NCBI GenBank assembly: GCA_946406195.1
Contig: CAMJJT010000002.1
Coordinates: forward strand, 1 to 64,000
Direction: 5' to 3'
DNA length: 64,000 nt
From: an uncultured Bacteroidales bacterium
GTDB taxonomy: Bacteria; Bacteroidota; Bacteroidia; Bacteroidales; Paludibacteraceae
The position numbers were made by a program, and so were the translations under genes. This document shows, piece after piece, positions 15,867 to 24,605 of the stretch; position 1 is the first letter of the stretch; every line of letters starts with the position of its first letter. The notes beneath the pieces are model-generated. The model had not been told where the DNA came from. It worked only from the letters and a program-made list of their open reading frames with translations, and ran no database searches.

Positions 15867-16316
15867 ATGAAAGAATTCACATTTAAAATCAATGGCGCCG
15901 AGTACAAGTGCGCAGTAGAAGAAATCGAAGCCGGCAAAACGAATGTAACCGTTAACGGCAAAGTATATACCGTAGAGACCGAGGCTCCCGCAGCTCCGGC
16001 TCCGAAACCCGTAGCTAAACCGGCTCCCGCTCCCGCTCCGAAGCCTGCAGCAGCTCCGGCTCCGAAAGCAGAGGCACCGAAACCCGCTGCTGCTCCGGCT
16101 GCCGGTGTACAAGTTAAGAGCCCGCTGCCAGGTTCCGTAATCAAGGTTCTGGTAAGCGAAGGCCAGGCCGTTAAACGCGGTGACACTCTTCTGACCCTTG
16201 AGTCCATGAAGATGGAGAACGCTATCATGGCAGAGGCAGATGGAACAGTTAAGCAGATTGCTGTTACCCCGGGGCAAAACGTAATGCAGGATGATCTGCT
16301 CATCGTTTTGGGTTAA
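15867..16316 (+). CDS. mmdC: Biotin carboxyl carrier subunit of methylmalonyl-CoA decarboxylase
   Basis: 149 aa. Residues 1-40 are a short charged lead, 41-85 an Ala/Pro-rich flexible linker (repeated APAPKP units), and 86-149 a biotinyl domain with the ESMKMEN biotinylation motif near residue 118. The swinging biotin arm carries CO2 from MmdA to the membrane subunit MmdB. The linker is encoded by short imperfect DNA repeats and may vary in length between strains. Confidence 0.95.
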   Translation: MKEFTFKINGAEYKCAVEEIEAGKTNVTVNGKVYTVETEAPAAPAPKPVAKPAPAPAPKPAAAPAPKAEAPKPAAAPAAGVQVKSPLPGSVIKVLVSEGQAVKRGDTLLTLESMKMENAIMAEADGTVKQIAVTPGQNVMQDDLLIVLG

Positions 16317-16353
16317 TTTTTAATTTTTAATTTTTAATTAAGAAAATTGCAAA

Positions 16354-17529
16354 ATGAATATTTTGGAATTTTTTCAAGGCATGGGATTCATGCAGATGAC
16401 ATGGCAACAAGGCGTAATGCTCTTGGTGTCGTTCTTCCTGCTATACCTTGCTATTCATAAGAAATACGAGCCGCTTCTGCTGCTTCCTATCGCTTTTGGT
16501 ATGTTGCTCACCAACCTGCCGGGAGCAGGGATGTTCCATAGCGAGTTATGGTCGGCTTTCCTTGATCCGGCAAGCCCTGCGTACCATTCCTATGGCGCAA
16601 TTCTCAAAGAAGGAGGCCTGCTTGACGTGCTCTATATAGGTGTGAAAGCCGGCGTCTATCCGTGTCTCATCTTCATCGGTGTGGGAGCGATGACGGATTT
16701 CGGTCCGCTGATTGCCAATCCGAAATCATTGATCCTCGGAGCTGCTGCTCAAATTGGTATCTTTGTCACTTTCCTCTGCGCAAACGCGATGGGCTTTACG
16801 CCCGCAGAGGCAGGTTCAATCGGTATTATTGGTGGCGCTGATGGCCCGACGTCTATCTTCTTGACTTCGAAATTAGCCCCGCATCTCTTGGGTCCGATCG
16901 CTATTGCGGCATATAGTTACATGGCGTTGGTTCCGGTGATTCAACCGCCTATTATGCGTGCGCTCACGACGAAAGCGGAACGCGCGATCAAGATGGGTCA
17001 GTTGCGTCCTGTCTCCAAGACCGAGAAGATCGTCTTCCCAATCATCATCACCGCTATCGTAGCGCTCATCCTGCCAGATGCAGCTCCGCTGATCGGCTGT
17101 CTGATGCTCGGTAACTTGATGAAAGAGTGTGGAGTAGTGGATCGTCTCTCGAAAACGGCTCAGAACGAGCTGATGAACATCGTAGTCATCTTCCTCGGTC
17201 TCTCGGTGGGTGCCACCGCTACAGCAGGCAGTTTCCTCAACCTCAAGACCTTAGGTATCCTCTCGATGGGTATCGTAGCCTTCGGTTTGGGTTCCGCCGG
17301 TGGAGTGCTCCTGGCTAAGTTCATGAACCTCTTCCTCAAGGAGAAAATCAACCCGCTCATCGGTTCTGCCGGTGTTTCTGCAGTTCCGATGGCTGCGCGT
17401 GTATCGCAGACCGTGGGACAAGAGGAGAACCCGTCGAACTTCCTGCTCATGCACGCCATGGGCCCGAATGTAGCCGGTGTGATCGGTTCGGCAGTTGCAG
17501 CAGGTGTCCTTCTGACGATGTTAGGATAA
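16354..17529 (+). CDS. mmdB: Sodium-translocating decarboxylase beta subunit
   Basis: A 391-aa polytopic membrane protein of the OadB/MmdB family. The family signatures [13 protein letters not shown] (near residue 160) and a second [14 protein letters not shown] half-repeat are present, with an essential Asp in the first. It couples decarboxylation of carboxybiotin to outward Na+ pumping. Last of the mce-mmdA-gamma-mmdC-mmdB group, it is followed 35 bp later by a histidine kinase across a TTTTTAA-repeat spacer. Confidence 0.95.
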   Translation: MNILEFFQGMGFMQMTWQQGVMLLVSFFLLYLAIHKKYEPLLLLPIAFGMLLTNLPGAGMFHSELWSAFLDPASPAYHSYGAILKEGGLLDVLYIGVKAGVYPCLIFIGVGAMTDFGPLIANPKSLILGAAAQIGIFVTFLCANAMGFTPAEAGSIGIIGGADGPTSIFLTSKLAPHLLGPIAIAAYSYMALVPVIQPPIMRALTTKAERAIKMGQLRPVSKTEKIVFPIIITAIVALILPDAAPLIGCLMLGNLMKECGVVDRLSKTAQNELMNIVVIFLGLSVGATATAGSFLNLKTLGILSMGIVAFGLGSAGGVLLAKFMNLFLKEKINPLIGSAGVSAVPMAARVSQTVGQEENPSNFLLMHAMGPNVAGVIGSAVAAGVLLTMLG

Positions 17530-17564
17530 TTTAGAATTTTTAATTTTTAATTTTTAATTTCTGA

Positions 17565-18701
17565 ATGTCTAACCGACAAATTGGAACAACAGTACTGGTA
17601 ATAGCCATGATCATCGTGGCTATTTCCGTATTGTTCACCAATAATCTGGCGCGATCGTTACAGGCTGAGGAGCAAAAGTATATGTCCATCTGGGCAGATG
17701 CCACGCGACAACTCATTTTTGCGGAAGACGATGCGGATATCGATTTTGTCTCTTCGATTATTGAGAAGAATAATACGATCCCTGTATATATCTGTGATGA
17801 AGAGGGTAAGGTGCTCGCTTCTCGTAATGCTGATGAGAAAAAACTGTCAATTATCAATGCTCAATTACCAACTGGCGCCCACCATGGTCCTATTGAACTG
17901 AAAATCAATGAGGAGACGACGCAGTATATCTATTGGGATGACAGTAGTATGCTCACGCGCTTGCGTTATGTACCATATGCGCAGTTTCTGTTGATTTTTA
18001 TCTTCATTGCCGTAGCAGTTATTACGATGCTTACCGGGCAAAAGAGTGAAGAAAACCGCCTTTGGGTGGGGCTCTCCAAAGAGACAGCTCATCAATTAGG
18101 TACGCCTATCTCATCGCTCAATGCGTGGCAGCAACTTCTGGCAGACAAGTATCCGGAGGATGAATATGTACCGCAGATGAAGCGGGACATCGATCGTTTG
18201 CAGATGATTGCGGATCGTTTTCAGAAGATAGGCAGCGAACCGACGCTGCAAACAGAGAATCTCATCCCCGTTTTGCAAAACGCCGTGGCATACATGCGTG
18301 CACGCATATCTAATAGGATTACGATCGATGATGCCTGTCTCAATGGTGTTGATCGAACAGTGCTTCTCAATGCACCGCTCTTGCAGTGGGTTATTGAAAA
18401 TCTGCTCAAAAACGCCGTAGATGCTATCTCCGGCAAAGGAACAATCACTTTGCATATCCATGAGAATGAGCACGATGTGATGCTTGACATCACCGATACG
18501 GGTAAAGGTATAGATAATAAAACCCAGCGTCGAATCTTCGAGCCGGGCTTTACTTCCAAAGATAGAGGGTGGGGTTTAGGCCTTCCACTCGCCAAACGTA
18601 TCGTCGAGCAATATCATGGTGGCAAACTGCTGCTTAAGAGCTCGCAAGTTGGCGTCGGTACTACCTTCCGCATCGTTCTTAAAAAGCCCGAAAACTGTTG
18701 A
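17565..18701 (+). CDS. Sensor histidine kinase
   Basis: 378 aa with two membrane helices (about residues 8-25 and 139-157) enclosing a periplasmic sensor region of about 110 residues. The phospho-acceptor box KETAHQLGTPISSL has His at residue 176. The N box is NLLKNAVDAI, and the G boxes are DTGKGI and GWGLGLPLAKRIV. A periplasmic stretch KLSIINAQLPT coincides with an AATTATCAATGCTCAATT DNA repeat. No response regulator is next to it. It may be read through from the propionate operon. Its 3' end overlaps ispE by 126 bp, tail to tail. Confidence 0.9.
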   Translation: MSNRQIGTTVLVIAMIIVAISVLFTNNLARSLQAEEQKYMSIWADATRQLIFAEDDADIDFVSSIIEKNNTIPVYICDEEGKVLASRNADEKKLSIINAQLPTGAHHGPIELKINEETTQYIYWDDSSMLTRLRYVPYAQFLLIFIFIAVAVITMLTGQKSEENRLWVGLSKETAHQLGTPISSLNAWQQLLADKYPEDEYVPQMKRDIDRLQMIADRFQKIGSEPTLQTENLIPVLQNAVAYMRARISNRITIDDACLNGVDRTVLLNAPLLQWVIENLLKNAVDAISGKGTITLHIHENEHDVMLDITDTGKGIDNKTQRRIFEPGFTSKDRGWGLGLPLAKRIVEQYHGGKLLLKSSQVGVGTTFRIVLKKPENC

Positions 18702-19472
18702 GCCACTACCGCTCATACTCGCATAAAAGGCGCCTGCATCCAGCAGACGCTTTTTTATTGCCGCAATCTGAGGATGCAAAGAGAAGACCGTCGCTTCGAA
18801 GTCATTGATGAAAATATCTAGGTCTCCTAGGTTTCCTAGTTTTCCTAGGTCTCCTAGTGCCCTTTCCTTTAGGGAAGGGATAGGGTAAGGCTTAATGCCC
18901 GAATAAGCTTCGCGGGTAGAAACGCCCTCATTCGGTTTGATGAGTACGATTCGGATACCATTTAAATCCAAGTCAATAGGGGTTAACTGATCGCCAATTC
19001 CTTCTGCATAACAAGGGGTGTTGTAGATAAAGAACGGACAATCAGCTCCTAAGGGTTTTATTTCTGCCGCGAGTTCCTCTTTCGTCAATCCTAATTCGAA
19101 CAACTCATTAAGCGCGATCGCCATGTGTGCTGCATCGCTGCTGCCGCCTCCTAAACCCGCTCCGAAAGGGATATTCTTCTTAAACCGCACAGCTACAGCC
19201 CCGATTTGCGGGTACTTGGCTTTGAAGAGATGATAGCATTTGACAATCAAATTATCTTCCGCCGGACAATCGACCGCGATGCCTTCTTGACGGAAAATCA
19301 ATCTATCATTGAGCGGCGTAGCCGCGCTCATTTCATCATTAATAATAACTTCCAGTTCATCGTGTAGTCCGTATATCGGTACAAAAACTGTTTCCAGATC
19401 GTGGTATCCGTCCGGACGTTTGCGTATCACGCGCAAGCCTAAGTTAATTTTACAATTCGGATAGAGTATCAT
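18576..19472 (-). CDS. ispE: 4-diphosphocytidyl-2-C-methyl-D-erythritol kinase
   Basis: 298 aa from the ATG giving MILYPNCKINLGL; this start leaves 1 bp to the upstream stop. GHMP-kinase motifs are intact: PFGAGLGGGSSDAA (102-115) for ATP and MSGSGSTVFGLF (253-264). It phosphorylates CDP-methylerythritol in the MEP isoprenoid pathway. Residues 196-218 (PIPSLKERALGDLGKLGNLGDLD) are encoded by CCTAGGT/TTCCTAG tandem repeats plus a CCCTTTCCTTTAGGGAAGGG element and look like an in-frame spacer insertion in a normally short loop. The last 126 bp overlap the convergent kinase gene. Confidence 0.93.
   Translation of the reverse strand: MILYPNCKINLGLRVIRKRPDGYHDLETVFVPIYGLHDELEVIINDEMSAATPLNDRLIFRQEGIAVDCPAEDNLIVKCYHLFKAKYPQIGAVAVRFKKNIPFGAGLGGGSSDAAHMAIALNELFELGLTKEELAAEIKPLGADCPFFIYNTPCYAEGIGDQLTPIDLDLNGIRIVLIKPNEGVSTREAYSGIKPYPIPSLKERALGDLGKLGNLGDLDIFINDFEATVFSLHPQIAAIKKRLLDAGAFYASMSGSGSTVFGLFKNDAEGSTDANLRALKQQFATMILLDDTFGEWKA
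18730..18756 (+). terminator. Terminator-like hairpin for the histidine kinase, inside ispE
   Basis: GCGCCTGC 18730-18737 pairs with GCAGACGC 18743-18750 with one mismatch and is followed by TTTTTT. It sits 29 bp past the kinase stop, within the ispE coding sequence on the other strand. Confidence 0.55.
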
Positions 19473-19473
19473 A

Positions 19474-20556
19474 TTATTCAAAATTAGGAGCAATTAATTG
19501 TGTATCCCATGACGTAAAACGCAGCCGAACTGGCAATACATAGCGCATAATGCGTTCTTTGGTCGAGGGAGCAGGATCGGGTATAATTGCGCGCGCTACT
19601 GGCTCAAAAGTACGTGCATCAACAGCGTAATACCGTGATTCGGTCTCTGTATATTCAGTTATCGTCCAATGGAACAAATCCCCAATAATAGTGATTTGCA
19701 TGGTCTGAGGATCATAGGCGTCAATGCCTATATGCGTCATCGTACCATCAGCACGAACCGCATAAAGCTGATTATCGTCACTCACGACCAGACCGACCAA
19801 CTGCCGGTTAGCTGGCTCAATAGTGAAGAGTTGCTTATAGCCGGTAATAGCACAACCATCTGTTTTTATAGCTCTAACCCAAGGAGTACCTTTGACCATT
19901 TTCAGTTGAAAGAGCCGGTTCTGGCTATCGGTCAAAAGAAAACCATTGTCGTAATCCTTGCGGGTTGAACCATTGCCCCAGATGAGTTGTACGGGGAAGA
20001 CAAATCCGTACTTTTCCAACTCTCGCGAGAAACTGAGTGACTTGGCTTTATTGACCGTATTCGTTTCACAATCAATAAATTCTATGCCTTTGTTGGTCAA
20101 ACGGAAGACATCCGGTGGAAGTTGCAGATCCACACGCCCTGAAGCAGATTCAAGCATCGTATAGAGCCCAACAGCGGGTTTGTTGAGCTGTTTGGGTGAG
20201 GTCTTAAAATGGAACGCATTCTGCTGGATTAGTTTAGGGGTTAAAGCCACTCCAAACAGCGAATCGGGCAACCTTCCTTCGGCTACTAATTGCCGAAAAG
20301 CAAAGAGCGGCAAGAGGCTGTCTGCTTCGTATTTGGTAAATGTATTTCCTTTAAAATCAATGTATTGAACTTGTTTGTTGATGGTTTCAAACTGAATGAA
20401 TGAACTGTCCAGACACGAATAGACTACAAAGGGTGTTTTGCCCGTATTCGGGGCTACCAAACGATAGAGCGCCGGCAGAAGCCAAACGCACACGATGATT
20501 CCCAAACCGATGATGAGGTATTGGATAGTTGCTATTTTCGATTGTTTAGCTATCAT
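19474..20556 (-). CDS. DUF4857 domain protein of an ABC transporter operon
   Basis: 360 aa with one N-terminal membrane helix (YLIIGLGIIVCVWLLPALYRL) and a large extracytoplasmic part. I recognise it as a DUF4857 protein, a Bacteroidota family found with a small ABC-2 permease and an ATPase. It overlaps the permease gene by 4 bp and precedes ispE by 1 bp, so one minus-strand operon ATPase-permease-DUF4857-ispE is likely. The soluble part may form a beta-propeller-like sensor or accessory domain; this is inference. Confidence 0.75.
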   Translation of the reverse strand: MIAKQSKIATIQYLIIGLGIIVCVWLLPALYRLVAPNTGKTPFVVYSCLDSSFIQFETINKQVQYIDFKGNTFTKYEADSLLPLFAFRQLVAEGRLPDSLFGVALTPKLIQQNAFHFKTSPKQLNKPAVGLYTMLESASGRVDLQLPPDVFRLTNKGIEFIDCETNTVNKAKSLSFSRELEKYGFVFPVQLIWGNGSTRKDYDNGFLLTDSQNRLFQLKMVKGTPWVRAIKTDGCAITGYKQLFTIEPANRQLVGLVVSDDNQLYAVRADGTMTHIGIDAYDPQTMQITIIGDLFHWTITEYTETESRYYAVDARTFEPVARAIIPDPAPSTKERIMRYVLPVRLRFTSWDTQLIAPNFE

Positions 20557-21227
20557 TGTTTGCCGAGTTTAAAACGATAAATACTATAGAGCGGCAGACA
20601 GGCGGTACATAAAAGTAGCCCGATCAGCCAAGGAATCATCTGTATATAGCAAGCCGGTTGGGTGGTCAGAAAACAGAGTGCTACCAACGGCGCACCGATC
20701 AGCACATCTACGCACCGGATTTTCCATTGCGGCTCCAAAACCCACCATGATACGATATTATAGCCGATAAGTCCACCTAAATACCACGGTAAGCAAGTTA
20801 AGAATGTACGCCAAACTAACTCGCGGGGCAGCCAGATTTGTCCGACACCGGCTAATAACGCTGCATCTAATCCAAAGAGCACACAAAGTCCGATGATGCT
20901 GCATCCCAACATCGCACCGATGCTGAGATGATTGTCAATGGGTAGATGAAGTGTTAACCTAATCCGTTTGGATTGCATCTCCGGCAACCATTGACAGAGC
21001 GCCAGACACACGCCGGTTATGAGCGGCAAGTACGCTAACTCATTGATCATCAGTATATCACGATCGATCATAGTAGCCCAAGTTTCCATCACACCGGAGG
21101 AGAGCAGGGTAGAACGAAGCGATAACAACAGATAGCCGATAAGAGCTATATGTACCACCACAGCGAGTCCCCAAAAGAGCCGCAGTTTGAGCCATTCCTT
21201 ATAAAATATAGCTTTCAACATACTCAA
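20553..21227 (-). CDS. ABC-2-type transporter permease
   Basis: 224 aa with about six hydrophobic helices. It begins MLKAIFYKEWLKLRLFWGLAVVV, the amphipathic start typical of ABC-2 permeases. It lies between the ATPase and DUF4857 genes, overlapping the latter by 4 bp. Substrate unknown. The 30-bp gap to the ATPase gene holds a TCAAATACTCAAATCTTCAAATTT-type repeat spacer. Confidence 0.8.
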   Translation of the reverse strand: MSMLKAIFYKEWLKLRLFWGLAVVVHIALIGYLLLSLRSTLLSSGVMETWATMIDRDILMINELAYLPLITGVCLALCQWLPEMQSKRIRLTLHLPIDNHLSIGAMLGCSIIGLCVLFGLDAALLAGVGQIWLPRELVWRTFLTCLPWYLGGLIGYNIVSWWVLEPQWKIRCVDVLIGAPLVALCFLTTQPACYIQMIPWLIGLLLCTACLPLYSIYRFKLGKQ

Positions 21228-21256
21228 ATACTCAAATCTTCAAATTTTCAAATCTC

Positions 21257-21970
21257 TCAATACTTCCCTGTGAGGTCAATAAATGTGTCCTCCAATGTCT
21301 TCTCCGGAGTAATGAGTTCCGACACCGGGCATTGCTTCAAGATCTTACCGTAATCCATTATAATACAATCATCTACGAGTCTTTCCAAATCTTGAATAAT
21401 ATGTGAAGTGAGAAAAACCGTCTTCTCGCCTTTCTTGCAGAAATCCCGCAAATACTCCACAAAAAGGCGTCTGTAACCAGGGTCAAGTCCTAATGAGAAA
21501 TCATCCAAAATCAATAATTCCGGGTCTTGCGCCATCAGTAGTCCCAAAGCCACCTGACTTCGTTGGCCATTGGACATCTGGCTAAGTATCTGATAATCTT
21601 TCACTTTCAGTAACAGCATCAGTTCGTAGTATGCCTCTTTGTTCCATTTGGGGAAGAAAGGCGCATAAAACCGCTCAATTTGCGCGATGGTCATAAACGG
21701 GTATTGCACATGCCCTTCCAGCAATAATCCTATACGCGCGCGCTCTTTAGAAGGCATCGTGCGCGTATCGTAGCCCAACAAACGGCAGGTTCCCGCGTGC
21801 GGCTGTATAAAGCCGGAAAGGATATTGATGGTAGTGGTCTTACCCGTTCCGTTCTTGCCCAACAAGCCTAAAATGCGGCCACGGGGCACAGAGAAAGACA
21901 AGTCTTCATAAATCAGCCTCTTCCCGTAATAATGGGTCACATGATCGTATTCAATCAAATTCGTCAGCAT
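21257..21970 (-). CDS. ABC transporter ATP-binding protein
   Basis: I start at the ATG giving MLTNLIEYDHVTHYYGKR, 8 codons into the track ORF, as is usual for such ATPases; 237 aa. Walker A is GLLGKNGTGKTTT, the signature region reads QMSNGQRSQVALGLLMA (MSNGQ in place of LSGGQ), Walker B is LLILDD, and the H loop is FLTSHIIQDLE. After Walker B the usual E is replaced by F (LDDFSLGLDPG), so catalysis may be altered or the third residue serves. It belongs with the permease and DUF4857 gene. Confidence 0.88.
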   Translation of the reverse strand: MLTNLIEYDHVTHYYGKRLIYEDLSFSVPRGRILGLLGKNGTGKTTTINILSGFIQPHAGTCRLLGYDTRTMPSKERARIGLLLEGHVQYPFMTIAQIERFYAPFFPKWNKEAYYELMLLLKVKDYQILSQMSNGQRSQVALGLLMAQDPELLILDDFSLGLDPGYRRLFVEYLRDFCKKGEKTVFLTSHIIQDLERLVDDCIIMDYGKILKQCPVSELITPEKTLEDTFIDLTGKY

Positions 21971-22037
21971 AGTGTGTTTTAAAATCGAGTGCAAAGGTAC
22001 GAAAAATATTGCACATAATCAAGCAAAAAATGAATTT

Positions 22038-22084
22038 TCCCAATTTTTAGGGATTGTGTATGTCCAAAAAATGCAGTAATTTTG
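22038..22084 (+). promoter_or_regulatory. Promoter with TCCCAATTTTTAGGGA element, TonB operon
   Basis: TCCCAATTTTTAGGGATTG at 22038-22056 ends in the -33 TTG (22054-22056). The -7 TAATTTTG is at 22077-22084 after 20 nt. The same 19-bp element occurs on the minus strand at 29117-29135 in the same position relative to its promoter. Confidence 0.7.
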
Positions 22085-22088
22085 CACC

Positions 22089-24605
22089 GTGAAAAAATGG
22101 GTTATAATACTATTGGTCAATATCCCGGTGCTTTTGCAGGCATCGGGTGTTGATTCTTTAGCCTTAGACAGCGCTCAATTGGCGCTTTTGGACAGCCTGA
22201 CTAAATCCTTCACATTGCAAGAAGTGGTGGTGACAGCCGAGGAGTCTACAGGGAAGAGTAGTGCTTCGGTGATCAATAAAGAAGCGATGCAACACCTTCA
22301 ACCCTCTTCTTTCACCGATATCTTGCAGACCCTTCCGGGAGCTACGACCAAGGATCCCGATCTGACACATGCGAACACGATTCGTCTGCGTGAGGCGAGC
22401 AACGGAGCCTCTTCCGGTGACTACGACGCCTCTTCCCTGGGAACCTCATTTGTCATTGATGGCGCGCCCTTGAGCACTGATGCGAATATGCAGTATTTAC
22501 CTTCCGATAACAGCGGAGCGGACGCTAAACGAAACAGCGTCGGAGCCGGAGTGGATATGCGTACCATCTCCACCGATGATATTGAGAAAGTGGAGATTAT
22601 CCGTGGTATTGCTTCTGCCGAGTATGGCGATGTGACGTCTGGCGTGGTGAAGATAGACCGAACAGCCAAACCAACTCCGTGGCGTGCGCGATTTAAGGCG
22701 GACGGATTCAGTAAGTTACTCTTTTTTGGCAAGGGTTTGGGATGGAATAACAACCAAACCGTTCTCAATTTCGGTATCGATTATCTGAATGCGAAAGCTG
22801 ATCCGACGAATACGTTGGAGAATTACCAGCGTATCACAGCCTCTGTGCGTTTGCAGCAGAAATGGAATGCGGATGCTGTTGTAATCAAATGGCAGAGTAA
22901 CTGGGATTATACCGGCAGTATTGACAATGAGAAGATAGATCCGGACATCCATAAAAACCGCGAGGATAGTTATCGCAGCACGTACCATAAATGGGGTTGG
23001 TCCAACACGCTTCATCTGCATCAACCATCTCAGGATTGGTATCAGTTGAGTGTGCAAGCGAATATTTCCGGTGAGGTGGATCGCATTGATCAGACGCGCT
23101 TGGTACAACTGACAACTCCCAAGAACCCTGCGATAGATAATATGCAGGAAGGTGAAGCGACCGTCTCGCTTCTTCCTTATAAATATACGGCGAAGCACAC
23201 GGTGGAAGGTCTGCCGTTCAATGTTTTCATTCGCCCAAAAGCGGAGTTCTTTTTTGACACTTGGCGTCTGAATCACAAAGCCAATATCGGTCTTGAATGG
23301 CGGTATTCCAAGAACTTCGGCAGGGGGCAGATATATGATCTTTCATACCCGTTGAACTACTCATCTACTCTTCGTCCGCGCGCTTATTACGACATCCCTG
23401 CCACGAACCAGCTCTCTTGGTATATTCAGGATGACATCAGTTTTCCTATTCACGAACGCGTGTCGGTGGATTTGAATATAGGTCTTCGCGGAGTTGCGAT
23501 GCTTGGTTTAGGAAGGGCTTATGCAATAGATGGCAAATGCTATTTGGACCCGCGAGCGAACTTGACACTCAATTTTCCGATCTCCAAAGGAAAAGTGTTT
23601 GTGTCGGCTGGAATAGGGCAACATACCAAGATGCCGACACTCTTACAACTCTCGCCCAACTTGCTCTATATGGACTTGCAAGCACCCGATGTTCCTATTG
23701 CGCCGACTGACGAGACCATGCAGATATATACGCATATTATCAATCCCACGAACTACGATTTATTACCGGCGCGCAACCTCAAATGGGAAGTGCGAGCGGG
23801 ACTTGACATCAACAAACATAAGCTCTCGATCACTTATTTCGAGGAGGATATGAAGGATGCTTTCCGTTCGCTCATGCAGGTTGAAGCGTTCCGATACATG
23901 ATTAACGATCGCAAATATGACAGGCTCTTGACTTATTCCACCGCCCGTAACGGCAGCCATATTCACAAGCAAGGCATTGAGTGGCAATACCAATCGCCGC
24001 GTATTCCGGTTATCTGCACGCGTTTTACCATCAATGGAGCATGGCTCAGAACGACATATAGCAACAGTGAACAGATGTTTTCCACTGAGAAAACGCCCGG
24101 CATTGTGAACGGTGTCAATGTGCAGGACCACTACATCGGATTATATAATTGGACAGAAGGATACATCCGCGAGAGCCTCAATAGCAATCTCGTAGCAGAT
24201 GTCTATATCCCGAAAATCGGTTTGGTGGTTAGTGCAACGCTGGAAGCTACAATCTTCACTGCCTCCAAGTCCCTCGAGAAGAATGGAACGCCGGTTTCGT
24301 ATATTGCCTCGTCGGACGGCTTGTTGCATCCATATGATGCTTTAGCAGCGCAAGATCCGGTTCTCAAGACCCTCATCTTCGATTATAACCTCGGTCAGTT
24401 TGTCCGCCGTACGGTGCCTTTTGAGGGGTATCTCAACTTGCGGGTGCAAAAAGACATCACTCGTTTTGCCTCTATTGCGCTCTATGTCAATCGGTTATTG
24501 GATATTCTGCCGGATTACACTGTTAGTGGGGTGGATGGCAATCCCGTAGTTATTCATCGTTCGGCAAGTCCGTATTTTGGAATGGAAATAAACTTACATA
24601 TATGA
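22089..24605 (+). CDS. TonB-dependent receptor
   Basis: 838 aa with a signal peptide (MKKWVIILLVNIPVLLQAS), a plug domain beginning LQEVVVTAEEST and reaching VEIIRGIASAEYGDVTSGVV near residue 185, and a C-terminal barrel ending in an aromatic-type strand (SPYFGMEINLHI). There is no regulatory CarboxypepD domain. It starts only 5 bp after the -7 box, so the mRNA is almost leaderless. It overlaps the DUF4876 lipoprotein by 4 bp, forming a receptor/lipoprotein/barrel operon. Substrate unknown; a metal or metal complex is plausible from the His-rich lipoprotein at the operon end. Confidence 0.9.
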   Translation: MKKWVIILLVNIPVLLQASGVDSLALDSAQLALLDSLTKSFTLQEVVVTAEESTGKSSASVINKEAMQHLQPSSFTDILQTLPGATTKDPDLTHANTIRLREASNGASSGDYDASSLGTSFVIDGAPLSTDANMQYLPSDNSGADAKRNSVGAGVDMRTISTDDIEKVEIIRGIASAEYGDVTSGVVKIDRTAKPTPWRARFKADGFSKLLFFGKGLGWNNNQTVLNFGIDYLNAKADPTNTLENYQRITASVRLQQKWNADAVVIKWQSNWDYTGSIDNEKIDPDIHKNREDSYRSTYHKWGWSNTLHLHQPSQDWYQLSVQANISGEVDRIDQTRLVQLTTPKNPAIDNMQEGEATVSLLPYKYTAKHTVEGLPFNVFIRPKAEFFFDTWRLNHKANIGLEWRYSKNFGRGQIYDLSYPLNYSSTLRPRAYYDIPATNQLSWYIQDDISFPIHERVSVDLNIGLRGVAMLGLGRAYAIDGKCYLDPRANLTLNFPISKGKVFVSAGIGQHTKMPTLLQLSPNLLYMDLQAPDVPIAPTDETMQIYTHIINPTNYDLLPARNLKWEVRAGLDINKHKLSITYFEEDMKDAFRSLMQVEAFRYMINDRKYDRLLTYSTARNGSHIHKQGIEWQYQSPRIPVICTRFTINGAWLRTTYSNSEQMFSTEKTPGIVNGVNVQDHYIGLYNWTEGYIRESLNSNLVADVYIPKIGLVVSATLEATIFTASKSLEKNGTPVSYIASSDGLLHPYDALAAQDPVLKTLIFDYNLGQFVRRTVPFEGYLNLRVQKDITRFASIALYVNRLLDILPDYTVSGVDGNPVVIHRSASPYFGMEINLHI

